Assembly: GCF_006094435.1 (NCBI RefSeq)
Contig: NZ_CP034783.1
Coordinates: 5,545,001 to 5,609,000, forward strand
Origin: Pseudomonas sp. MPC6
GTDB taxonomy: Bacteria; Pseudomonadota; Gammaproteobacteria; Pseudomonadales; Pseudomonadaceae
Direction of reading: 5' to 3'
DNA: 64,000 nt
Below are positions 31,194-38,807 of this stretch, in pieces. Each line of letters begins with the position of its first letter. Within the stretch, counting starts at the first letter, position 1. A program made the position numbers and the translations under genes. The notes beneath the pieces are model-generated. The model was not told the DNA's origin, made no database searches, and worked only from the letters and a program-made list of their open reading frames with translations.

Positions 31194-32645
31194 ATGTCCG
31201 TCCGTCGTACCAAAATCGTCGCTACCCTTGGCCCGGCCAGTAACTCGCCGGAAGTTCTCGAACAGCTGATTCTGGCTGGCCTGGACGTCGCCCGTCTGAA
31301 CTTCTCCCATGGCACCCCCGACGAGCACAAGGCTCGCGCGAAGCTGGTGCGTGACCTGGCAGCCAAGCACGGTCGCTTCGTCGCCCTGCTGGGTGACCTG
31401 CAAGGCCCGAAAATCCGTATCGCCAAATTCGCCAACAAGAAGATCGAGCTGAAGATCGGTGATCAATTCACCTTCTCCACCAGCCATCCGTTGACCGAAG
31501 GCACTCAAACGATTGTCGGCATCGACTACCCGGACCTGGTCAAGGATTGCGGCGTGGGCGACGAGCTGCTGCTCGACGACGGCCGCGTGGTGATGCGCGT
31601 CGACACCGCCACGGCAACCGAACTGCACTGCACCGTGCTGATCGGTGGCCCGCTGTCGGACCACAAAGGCATCAACCGTCGCGGCGGTGGCCTGACTGCA
31701 CCGGCCCTGACCGAAAAAGACAAGGCCGACATCAAGCTCGCCGCAGAAATGCAGGTCGACTACCTCGCCGTGTCCTTTCCGCGTGACGCCGCCGACATGG
31801 AATACGCCCGTCAACTGCGCGACGAAGCCGGCGGTACCGCCTGGCTGGTGGCGAAGATCGAACGCGCCGAAGCCGTGGCCGACGACGAAACCCTTGATGG
31901 CCTGATCCAGGCTTCCGACGCGGTCATGGTTGCCCGTGGCGACCTGGGTGTGGAAATCGGCGACGCCGAGCTGGTGGGCATTCAGAAAAAGATCATTCTG
32001 CACGCACGCCGCCACAACAAGGCGGTAATCGTGGCGACCCAGATGATGGAGTCGATGATCCAGAACCCGATGCCGACCCGCGCCGAAGTGTCCGACGTAG
32101 CCAACGCCGTACTCGACTACACCGACGCCGTGATGCTGTCGGCCGAAAGTGCGGCCGGTCTGTACCCGCTGGAAGCTGTGCAGGCGATGGCGCGCATCTG
32201 CATCGGCGCTGAAAAGCACCCGACCGGCAAGACCTCCAGCCACCGCATCGGCAAGGAATTCACCCGCTGCGACGAGAGCATTGCGCTGGCAACCATGTAC
32301 ACCGCCAACCACTTCCCGGGCGTGAAGGCGATCATCGCATTGACCGAAAGCGGCTACACCCCGCTGATCATGTCGCGCATCCGCTCTTCGGTGCCGATCT
32401 ATGCGTTTTCGCCGCACCGCGAAACCCAGGCGCGCGCAGCGATGTTCCGTGGCGTGTACACCATTCCGTTCGACCCTGCCTCGCTGGAGCCACACGAAGT
32501 CAGCCAGAAGGCGATCGATGAGCTGGTCAAGCGCGGCGTCGTGGAGAAAGGCGACTGGGTCATCCTGACCAAGGGCGACAGCTACCACACCACCGGCGGC
32601 ACCAACGGGATGAAAATCCTGCACGTTGGCGACCCGCAGGTCTGA
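31194..32645 (+). CDS. pykA: Pyruvate kinase II
   Basis: A 483-aa cytosolic glycolytic enzyme converting phosphoenolpyruvate and ADP to pyruvate and ATP. It starts RRTKIVATLGPASNSPEVLEQLI and has the substrate/metal loops LNFSHGTPDEHK, the active-site AVSFPRDAADM and IERAEAV regions, and MVARGDLGVEIG. MMESMIQNPMPTRAEVSDVANAV and the C-terminal allosteric domain follow. AGGAG precedes the ATG. A strong terminator follows. A broken copy of its 3' part lies at 34402-34793. Confidence 0.97.
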   Translation: MSVRRTKIVATLGPASNSPEVLEQLILAGLDVARLNFSHGTPDEHKARAKLVRDLAAKHGRFVALLGDLQGPKIRIAKFANKKIELKIGDQFTFSTSHPLTEGTQTIVGIDYPDLVKDCGVGDELLLDDGRVVMRVDTATATELHCTVLIGGPLSDHKGINRRGGGLTAPALTEKDKADIKLAAEMQVDYLAVSFPRDAADMEYARQLRDEAGGTAWLVAKIERAEAVADDETLDGLIQASDAVMVARGDLGVEIGDAELVGIQKKIILHARRHNKAVIVATQMMESMIQNPMPTRAEVSDVANAVLDYTDAVMLSAESAAGLYPLEAVQAMARICIGAEKHPTGKTSSHRIGKEFTRCDESIALATMYTANHFPGVKAIIALTESGYTPLIMSRIRSSVPIYAFSPHRETQARAAMFRGVYTIPFDPASLEPHEVSQKAIDELVKRGVVEKGDWVILTKGDSYHTTGGTNGMKILHVGDPQV

Positions 32646-32662
32646 GTCAGCGATTGCTGCGA

Positions 32663-32694
32663 AAAAAACCGCCATATCGATGGCGGTTTTTTTT
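32663..32694 (+). terminator. Rho-independent terminator after pykA
   Basis: An 11-bp stem (AAAACCGCCAT / ATGGCGGTTTT) closes on ATCG and is followed by more T. This hairpin is precisely missing behind the duplicated pykA fragment at 34793. Confidence 0.93.
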
Positions 32695-32734
32695 CGTCTG
32701 CAAAAAGGCAAGCACCCGAGTTATATAAACGTCA

Positions 32735-32808
32735 ACTGTCAACTCTTACAGTAGATGGATACGCCAAACCGTGACTCACTAGGGGCATGCCAAGATTGAT
32801 GCTTGGCA
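32735..32808 (+). promoter_or_regulatory. Leader of delta-60 gene 1 with two inverted repeats
   Basis: An imperfect inverted repeat ACTGT-N8-ACAGT (32735-32752) and a 7-bp stem-loop TGCCAAG-N7-CTTGGCA (32788-32808) precede the ATG by about 40-115 nt. The same elements recur before delta-60 gene 2 (34845-34862 and 34898-34918). The stem is conserved while one loop base differs, which hints that structure matters. Confidence 0.45.
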
Positions 32809-32848
32809 CCCACAAGAGAAAATCTTTGCCTCTAATGGAGCCACACAG

Positions 32849-34225
32849 ATGAGCACGCAGAATGAAAAACTGTACAGCAGCACAGGTGAACTGGACCCCC
32901 ACTTCGGTGAAAACGGCTTGGTCCCCATGCCTTCACCTACCCCTGACTATCCAGAGTTCGTTTCACAAGTAACCGCCATCGGCCCAGACAATATGATTTA
33001 TATTGCGGGACACGCGTCGCAGGGATTGCTCGCCCCCTCGGTCTATACGTTGACCCGACTCAATGACAATGGGTCCATCGACACCAGCTTCGGCAAAGAG
33101 GGTCATTTTTATGATTATTTTTACCAGTCTGATCGCTCTTCATTCCATGCCGAACAGATTATTTTCAAAAATGACAGAATCATCCTGACCGGTAGTTTGT
33201 TTTACCGGGAAAATGGTTTTTTTATCCATGATAAAGCTGCTGTCCGCTTTCTATCCAACGGCACGCTTGACGAAGAATTTGGAGGAAAAGGGAAGTATAT
33301 TTTTCACTTCCCTGACACTGATATCGCGGCATCTGCCTACAACGAAGAATGCCTGAAAAATGCCAGATCCAAATACGCAGCGCCCCCCCGTTCCAACCAA
33401 TTCAAGCCCTATTCGCGGGAAGCTTCCTTGGTCCAGGGCGACAACATCATATTGCTCCATACCACAGGCACCCCTGAACGGACGGACTCGCTCATCATCC
33501 GTCTGACCGAGGACGGGGCCCTTGATACAACATTCAATGGCTCGGGTTTTGTCCGTGTCAGCCATGACCAATTTCCCTTCCTCAAACTTTATAGTGTGTC
33601 AGTCGACGACACTGGAAATTACATCAGTGCAGGCAGCGTCCGAGCGGATCACAACGAACAACCGGAATCCATTATTCTGGTAAAACACGGAAAAGATGGC
33701 AGTCTGGACACCTCCTTTCAGCAGGAAGGATTCTTGCAGATTCACGATGAAGACCCAAACTATGGATTACGACTTATAAAAACCGTAAAACAGCCTAACA
33801 ATCGCGTTCTGTGCTTAGGTTTCAGGTTCTCTAAAGTTTTCGGTGAGCTTTCCGGGTTTTTGATAAGCCGGGAAGCAGACGGTGCCAGCAACATTCAGTT
33901 CAATAGCGGAAAACCTGTATTCACCAATGTAAATTCCTCCACCACCTTCTGTATCAACGTAGACTTTTTGCCCGGCGGAAATTTCTTAACCACTGCACTT
34001 GTAGATATAGTATCGCGCGAACGCCATTACGCGGTCGCACGTTTCTTTCACAACGGGGCTATTGACGAGGACTATGGAAATGGCGCCGGCTGGCTTGTTT
34101 ACAGGGAGGCGAAAAACTTTACCATCGAAGCGTCAACCATAAAAAACAACAAGATCATTTTTGCAGTGAATGATGAACACGACAATATAATTCACCACGC
34201 TATTGCACGAGGCTTGATGCCCTGA
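32849..34225 (+). CDS. Delta-60 repeat protein, predicted seven-bladed beta-propeller (copy 1)
   Basis: A 458-aa protein made of repeats with the delta-60 signature G-x-(L/I)-D-x-x-F-G-x-x-G: GELDPHFGENG, GSIDTSFGKEG, GTLDEEFGGKG, GALDTTFNGSG, GSLDTSFQQEG, plus degenerate GASNIQFN and GAIDEDYGNG. That makes about seven units of roughly 60 aa, so a propeller is likely. No signal peptide or membrane segment is present. GGAG lies upstream of the ATG. Codon use is clearly AT-richer than in neighbouring genes, suggesting acquisition. It is one of two tandem paralogues; from about residue 283 on the two proteins are identical. Function unknown. Confidence 0.88.
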   Translation: MSTQNEKLYSSTGELDPHFGENGLVPMPSPTPDYPEFVSQVTAIGPDNMIYIAGHASQGLLAPSVYTLTRLNDNGSIDTSFGKEGHFYDYFYQSDRSSFHAEQIIFKNDRIILTGSLFYRENGFFIHDKAAVRFLSNGTLDEEFGGKGKYIFHFPDTDIAASAYNEECLKNARSKYAAPPRSNQFKPYSREASLVQGDNIILLHTTGTPERTDSLIIRLTEDGALDTTFNGSGFVRVSHDQFPFLKLYSVSVDDTGNYISAGSVRADHNEQPESIILVKHGKDGSLDTSFQQEGFLQIHDEDPNYGLRLIKTVKQPNNRVLCLGFRFSKVFGELSGFLISREADGASNIQFNSGKPVFTNVNSSTTFCINVDFLPGGNFLTTALVDIVSRERHYAVARFFHNGAIDEDYGNGAGWLVYREAKNFTIEASTIKNNKIIFAVNDEHDNIIHHAIARGLMP

Positions 34226-34317
34226 TTACGCGCAGCACTGTGTGAATGGAGGTCATTATCCCGGAAGGTCAAAAGCTCGCTGTCTTCGGCAGCTCCAGTG
34301 TCTGAAAGCATAAGGAA

Positions 34318-34359
34318 CCTTTGCCGCCTACTGTCAGACCTGACAGTAGGCGGCAAAGG
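34318..34359. terminator. Long inverted repeat after delta-60 gene 1
   Basis: A perfect 20-bp inverted repeat (CCTTTGCCGCCTACTGTCAG and its complement) has only 2 nt between arms. It lies about 90 bp after the stop codon and may terminate transcription, although no clear T-run follows. It could also be an element end. A partly decayed copy (14-bp arms) lies at 36430-36459. Confidence 0.55.
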
Positions 34360-34401
34360 TCGATGGGTAGCTGCTTGAGCAAAACATCACTTCGGCCCTG
34401 C

Positions 34402-34793
34402 CTCCGACGCCTTCATGGTTGCCCGTGGTGACCTGAGTGTGGAAATCGGCGACGCCGAGCTGGTGGGCATTCAGAAAAAGATCATTCTGCACGCACGCCG
34501 CCACAACAAGGCGCTGATCATGTCGCGCGTTCGCTCTTCGGTGCCGATCCAAGCGTTCTCCCCGCACCGCGAAACCCAGGCGCGCGGCCATGTTCCGCAG
34601 CGTTTACACCGTACCGTTCGACCCGGCTTCGCTGGAGCCACACGAAGTCAGCCAGAAGGCGATCGATGAGCTGGTCAAGCGCGGCGTCGTGGAGAAAGGC
34701 GACTGGGTCATCCTGACCAAGGGCGACAGCTACCACACCACCGGCGGCACCAACGGGATGAAAATCCTGCACGTGGCCGACCCGCAGGTCTGA
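34402..34793 (+). pseudogene. Truncated, frameshifted duplicate of the pykA 3' region
   Basis: Sequence matches pykA in two blocks. The first starts near [16 protein letters not shown] and runs to HNKA (pykA 31913-32022). It then jumps in frame by about 339 bp to [25 protein letters not shown] (pykA from 32362). A 2-nt deletion at about 34585 then shifts frame, and the last block, [17 protein letters not shown] to HVADPQV plus TGA, is in the other frame. No start codon or ribosome-binding site serves it. It is a by-product of the local tandem duplication. Confidence 0.93.
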
Positions 34794-34957
34794 GTGAGCG
34801 ATTGCTACGAAAAAAAGGCAAGCACCCGAGTTATATAAACGTCAACTGTCAACTCTTACAGTAGATGGATACGCCAAACCGTGACTCACTAGAGGCCTGC
34901 CAAGTTTGATGCTTGGCACCACACGAGAAAATCTTTGCCTCTAATGGAGCCACACAG

Positions 34958-36331
34958 ATGAACACGCAGAACGAACAACTGTACAACAGCGCAGGTGAAC
35001 TGGACCCCCACTTCGGTGAAAACGGCTTCGTCCCCATGCCTTCACCTACCGCTGACTATTCAGAGTTTGTTTCACGAGTAACCGCCATCGGCCCTGACAA
35101 TATGATTTATATTGCGGGAGAGGCGTCGCAGGGATTGAACCAATCGCTCTATACGTTGACCCGACTGAATGACAATGGGTCCATCGACACCAGCTTCGGC
35201 AAACAGGGCCATTTTTATGATTATTTTTACCAGTCTGATCGCTCTCACTTCTATGCCGAACAAATTATTTTCAAAAATGACAGAATCATCCTGACCGGTA
35301 ACTTGTATTACCAGGCAAATGGTGTTGTGAACTTTGACAAAGCGGCTGTCCGCTTTCTATCCAACGGCACGCTTGACGAAGAATTTGGAGAAAAAGGGAA
35401 GTATATTTTTCACTTCCCTGACACTGATATCGCGGCACCTGCCTACAACGAAGAATGCCTGAAAAATGCCAGATCCAAATCCACAGCGCCCCCCCGTTCC
35501 AACCAATTCAAGCCCTATTCCCGGGAAGCTTCCTCGGTCCAGGGCGATCACATCATATTGCTCCACACCCTAGGCACCTTTGAATGGACGGACTCGCTCA
35601 TCATCCGTCTGACAGAGGACGGGGCCCTTGATACAACATTCAATGGCTCGGGGTTTGTCCGTGTCAGTCATGACAATTTTCCCTTCCTCGAGCTTCAAAG
35701 TGTGACAGTCGACGACACTGGAAATTACATCAGTGGAGGCGACGTCCGAGCTGATTATTACGAACAACCGGATTCCATTATTCTGGTAAAACACGGAAAA
35801 GACGGCAGTCTGGACACCTCCTTTCAGCAGGAAGGATTCTTGCAGATTCACGATGAAGACCCAAACTATGGATTACGACTTATAAAAACCGTAAAACAGC
35901 CTAACAATCGCGTTCTGTGCTTAGGTTTCAGGTTCTCTAAAGTTTTCGGTGAGCTTTCCGGGTTTTTGATAAGCCGGGAAGCAGACGGTGCCAGCAACAT
36001 TCAGTTCAATAGCGGAAAACCTGTATTCACCAATGTAAATTCCTCCACCACCTTCTGTATCAACGTAGACTTTTTGCCCGGCGGAAATTTCTTAACCACT
36101 GCACTTGTAGATATAGTATCGCGCGAACGCCATTACGCGGTCGCACGTTTCTTTCACAACGGGGCTATTGACGAGGACTATGGAAATGGCGCCGGCTGGC
36201 TTGTTTACAGGGAGGCGAAAAACTTTACCATCGAAGCGTCAACCATAAAAAACAACAAGATCATTTTTGCAGTGAATGATGAACACGACAATATAATTCA
36301 CCACGCTATTGCACGAGGCTTGATGCCCTGA
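34958..36331 (+). CDS. Delta-60 repeat protein, predicted beta-propeller (copy 2)
   Basis: A 457-aa paralogue of the protein at 32849-34225 with the same seven delta-60-like units. The N-terminal 280 residues differ at scattered positions, including a one-residue length difference near residue 55 (GHASQGLLAPSVY versus GEASQGLNQSLY). The rest is identical to copy 1. The start MNTQNEQLYNSAGELD at 34958 is preceded by GGAG, as in copy 1; an upstream in-frame ATG at 34913 falls in the leader. AT-rich relative to neighbours. No signal peptide. Function unknown. Confidence 0.88.
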   Translation: MNTQNEQLYNSAGELDPHFGENGFVPMPSPTADYSEFVSRVTAIGPDNMIYIAGEASQGLNQSLYTLTRLNDNGSIDTSFGKQGHFYDYFYQSDRSHFYAEQIIFKNDRIILTGNLYYQANGVVNFDKAAVRFLSNGTLDEEFGEKGKYIFHFPDTDIAAPAYNEECLKNARSKSTAPPRSNQFKPYSREASSVQGDHIILLHTLGTFEWTDSLIIRLTEDGALDTTFNGSGFVRVSHDNFPFLELQSVTVDDTGNYISGGDVRADYYEQPDSIILVKHGKDGSLDTSFQQEGFLQIHDEDPNYGLRLIKTVKQPNNRVLCLGFRFSKVFGELSGFLISREADGASNIQFNSGKPVFTNVNSSTTFCINVDFLPGGNFLTTALVDIVSRERHYAVARFFHNGAIDEDYGNGAGWLVYREAKNFTIEASTIKNNKIIFAVNDEHDNIIHHAIARGLMP

Positions 36332-36429
36332 TTACGCGCAGCACTGTGTGAATGGAGGTCATTATCCCGGAAGGTCAAAAGATCGCAGCCTTCGGCAGCT
36401 CCAGTTGCTGAAAGCATAAGGAACCGTTG

Positions 36430-36459
36430 CCGCCTACTGTCAGACCTGACAGTAGGCGG
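36430..36459. terminator. Inverted repeat after delta-60 gene 2
   Basis: Arms CCGCCTACTGTCAG and CTGACAGTAGGCGG are separated by 2 nt. This is the shortened counterpart of the 20-bp inverted repeat after copy 1. Confidence 0.5.
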
Positions 36460-36547
36460 GACAGGTCGATGGGTAGCTACTTGAGCAAAACCCACCATCT
36501 GAGCCGGGGCTTTTTCCATTCTGATCCGGCACGTGCGACGCCTGTCC

Positions 36548-36652
36548 GGCCCTCATCGCTGGCAAGCGAGCTCCCACAGGGTTTGGGGGTCGCACACAAC
36601 AAATTTGATCGACAGATAAACCTGTGGCAGCGGGCTTGCCCGCGATAGGGCC
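36548..36652. repeat. REPIN (divergent arms)
   Basis: Two inverted REP arms (TCGCTGGCAAGCGAGCTCCC and GGCAGCGGGCTTGCCCGCGA) are about 40 nt apart, with more arm divergence than in other REPINs of the window. It separates the delta-60 duplication from the enoyl-CoA hydratase gene. Confidence 0.8.
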
Positions 36653-36668
36653 GGCACTGCCGCGAAGA

Positions 36669-37418
36669 TCAATGCCTGTTGATAAACCCCGACAACGCCG
36701 CAACCGCTTCCGGCGAACGCAGCCGCTGGGTGAACAACGCGCCCTCTTCTTCTATCACTTTGCGCAATTGCTCACGGTCCGGGGCCTTCATCAATTGCTT
36801 GCTGATCCGTACCGCTTCCGGTGGCAGGGTCTCGAAACGCAACGCCATCTCCCGCGCCTTGGCCAACGCCGCTTCGCCACTGCCCAGGGCTTCGGTAGCA
36901 ATGCCCCATGCGGCCGCTTGCTCACCACTGAAACCCTCGCCCAGCAGCAACAATTGCGCCGCTTTGGCCTGGCCCAGCAAACGCGGGAGGATCAGGCTGG
37001 AACCGAATTCCGGGCATAACCCGAGATTGACGAAGGGCATGCGCAATTTTGCATCCGCGCTGATGTACACCAAATCGCAATGCAGCAGCATGGTCGTGCC
37101 AATGCCCACCGCAGCACCGGCCACGGCGGCAATCACCGGCTTGCGGCATTCGAGCAGGCTGAGCATGAAATGAAACACCGGGCTGTCGAGACTGGTCGGC
37201 GGTTGCTGCAGGAAGTCGGCGATGTCGTTGCCGGCGGTGAAGCACTCGGCGGACCCGGTGATCAGCACTGCGTTGATTTCCGGATCGGCATCGGCCTGTT
37301 CCAACGCTTCGGCCAGGTGGCTGTACATGGCGCGGGTCAGGGCGTTTTTCTTGTCGGGGCGGTTCAGACGCAAGGTCAGCAGGCCGCGTTCGCGCTCAAG
37401 TTGGATGGCATTGGTCAT
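36669..37418 (-). CDS. Enoyl-CoA hydratase/isomerase family protein
   Basis: A 249-aa crotonase-fold protein. Conserved elements: LNRPDKKNALTRAMY, AECFTAGNDIADF (oxyanion-hole loop), AAVAGAAVGIGTTMLLHCDLVY (second oxyanion glycine), and FVNLGLCPEFGSS carrying the catalytic-region Glu. The C-terminal helices (EAVAALSGFINRH) mediate trimerisation. It may work in fatty-acid or branched acyl-CoA oxidation; no specific substrate can be named. It is beside a ferredoxin reductase gene on the same strand, as I recall in PAO1. Confidence 0.9.
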   Translation of the reverse strand: MTNAIQLERERGLLTLRLNRPDKKNALTRAMYSHLAEALEQADADPEINAVLITGSAECFTAGNDIADFLQQPPTSLDSPVFHFMLSLLECRKPVIAAVAGAAVGIGTTMLLHCDLVYISADAKLRMPFVNLGLCPEFGSSLILPRLLGQAKAAQLLLLGEGFSGEQAAAWGIATEALGSGEAALAKAREMALRFETLPPEAVRISKQLMKAPDREQLRKVIEEEGALFTQRLRSPEAVAALSGFINRH

Positions 37419-37454
37419 GGTATGTCTCAGCGGTGCGGGCAGGCAAAAATCAAT

Positions 37455-37549
37455 TGTGGCGAGCGAGCTTGCTCGCGCTTGAGTGCGCAGCGCTCACAAG
37501 CATTTGGGGGCCGCTGCGCAGCCCAGCGGGAGCAAGCTCCCTCGCCACA
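37455..37549. repeat. REP-like inverted pair, divergent subfamily
   Basis: Arms TGTGGCGAGCGAGCTTGCTC and the inverse GGAGCAAGCTCCCTCGCCACA-type end are separated by a GC-rich middle containing a further inverted repeat (GCGCAGCG / CGCTGCGC). This is a different REP subtype (TGTGGCGAG) from most others here. Confidence 0.75.
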
Positions 37550-37578
37550 GAAACTTTCAAGCCAATTAGAGTCAGCGC

Positions 37579-38514
37579 TCAACCGCGAGGCAGAAAAACA
37601 TCGGCCAGCAGTTGATTGCGCGGCAGTCCCGCCAGGTACAGGCGCCGGGCAAAGGCGTCGACACTGTCGGGGGCCCCGCAGAGTAAAGCCTGGGTTTGCC
37701 GGGAAACAAGCCTCAGTTGTGCCAAAGCCGCGGGTAACTCGGCCGGGGTCCACAGCTCGACGCTGAGGTTCGCACGATTGGCGGCCATGGCATGCAGGGG
37801 TTTGGCCAGATAATGCGCATCGGCATCATGGGCCAGGTGAATCACACGGATCGTACCTTGGTGGTCCTGCCGCAGCGCTTCACGCAAGACGCCGAACAAC
37901 GGACCCAGCCCGGTACCCGCGGCCATCAGCCACAACGGCCGGGTGTTCCAGTCCACGTCGTAATGCAAGGCCCCGCCGCGCAACTCGCCGAGACGGATCC
38001 CATCGCCGATTCTCAATTGGCGGGCCGCATCGCAAAATTCCCCAGGCTGGCGACAGTCGAGGTGAAACTCCAGGAAGCGGTCTTCGTCCGGCAGGCTGGC
38101 GAGGGAGTAAGGCCGCGCGACGTTGCCCGCCCACAACACCAGATGCTGCCCGGCGCTGTAGCGCAAAGGACGTTCAGGGGTCAGGCGCAAACGCAACACA
38201 CTGGCGCTCAACCAATCGACGGCAGCCACTTGGGCCGGTCGCCCATCCTGTTGCGGGTCGAAGGCGTGCACCTGCAAGTCCTCGACTACCTGACACTGGC
38301 ACGCCAGGCGCCAGCCCTGCTGACGCTGGTCCGCGCTCAAGGCATCGGGCCGGCTATCGCTCGGCAGCCCTTGTACACACTGCACCAGGCAAGCATGACA
38401 GCTACCGGCGCGGCAGCTGTAGGGCACTGGCACACCGTTGCGATTCAAGGCATCGAGCAGGTTGCTACCGGCTGCAACAGACCATTGGCGCGCGCCGACC
38501 CGTAACTCAGGCAT
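37579..38514 (-). CDS. 2Fe-2S ferredoxin-FAD/NAD(P)H reductase
   Basis: A 311-aa cytosolic electron-transfer protein. The N-terminal plant-type 2Fe-2S domain has cluster ligands C34, C39, C42 and C72 (PYSCRAGSCHACLVQC, LACQCQV). The FAD-binding domain has RPYSLAS, and the NAD(P)H-binding domain has GTGLGPLFGVL and LLCGAPDSVDAF. This layout equals oxygenase reductase components (BenC/CysJ-like). The ATG at 38514 overlaps the stop codon of the 56-codon remnant upstream by one base (TGATG). Confidence 0.92.
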   Translation of the reverse strand: MPELRVGARQWSVAAGSNLLDALNRNGVPVPYSCRAGSCHACLVQCVQGLPSDSRPDALSADQRQQGWRLACQCQVVEDLQVHAFDPQQDGRPAQVAAVDWLSASVLRLRLTPERPLRYSAGQHLVLWAGNVARPYSLASLPDEDRFLEFHLDCRQPGEFCDAARQLRIGDGIRLGELRGGALHYDVDWNTRPLWLMAAGTGLGPLFGVLREALRQDHQGTIRVIHLAHDADAHYLAKPLHAMAANRANLSVELWTPAELPAALAQLRLVSRQTQALLCGAPDSVDAFARRLYLAGLPRNQLLADVFLPRG

Positions 38515-38684
38515 CAACGTTCTCCCCTGCCGCCGACGGCCGCGTGGGTCAACGGCTCATCGAAGTGGCCCGTGAAAAACACCGGCCACAGCGGTAAAGC
38601 CAGGGCGCAGGTGCCGGCTTCGAGGGCAAAGCGTTTGAGCAAGAGGCGCTGGATGGCGTTATGGGGCAATCGTTGACTCACCAT
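38514..38684 (-). pseudogene. 56-codon remnant, possibly of a membrane diguanylate cyclase (sadC-like)
   Basis: The frame reads MVSQRLPHNAIQRLLLKRF, then a hydrophobic stretch to VFFTG, then GHFDEPLTHAAVGGRGER and a stop overlapping the reductase start. The N-terminal part looks like the first cytosolic and membrane segment of a GGDEF membrane protein. The last part looks like a protein tail. In PAO1 I recall the diguanylate cyclase gene sadC at this place, between the ferredoxin reductase and fumarase genes; here only this short frame remains. No GGDEF motif exists. No ribosome-binding site is seen. A real small membrane protein is the alternative. Confidence 0.45.
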
Positions 38685-38807
38685 GGGAGGGGGGTTGTCA
38701 GAGTGTCCTACTCTACAGACCGACGGCCACTTTAGTGGGGCGACCGATAAATGACCATTCAATTTTCGGGGTAAAAAACCAACACCAAGCCATGCGCCCT
38801 TCCCCCC

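Noticed and set aside
31167..32711. 514-codon frame antisense to pykA
   Set aside because: Antisense shadow; it even runs through the pykA terminator. The same shadow recurs at the pykA pseudogene only because of the duplication.
34913..34957. Longer N-terminus for delta-60 copy 2
   Set aside because: The extra 15 codons lie in the duplicated leader, and copy 1 has no equivalent start. GGAG serves the ATG at 34958.
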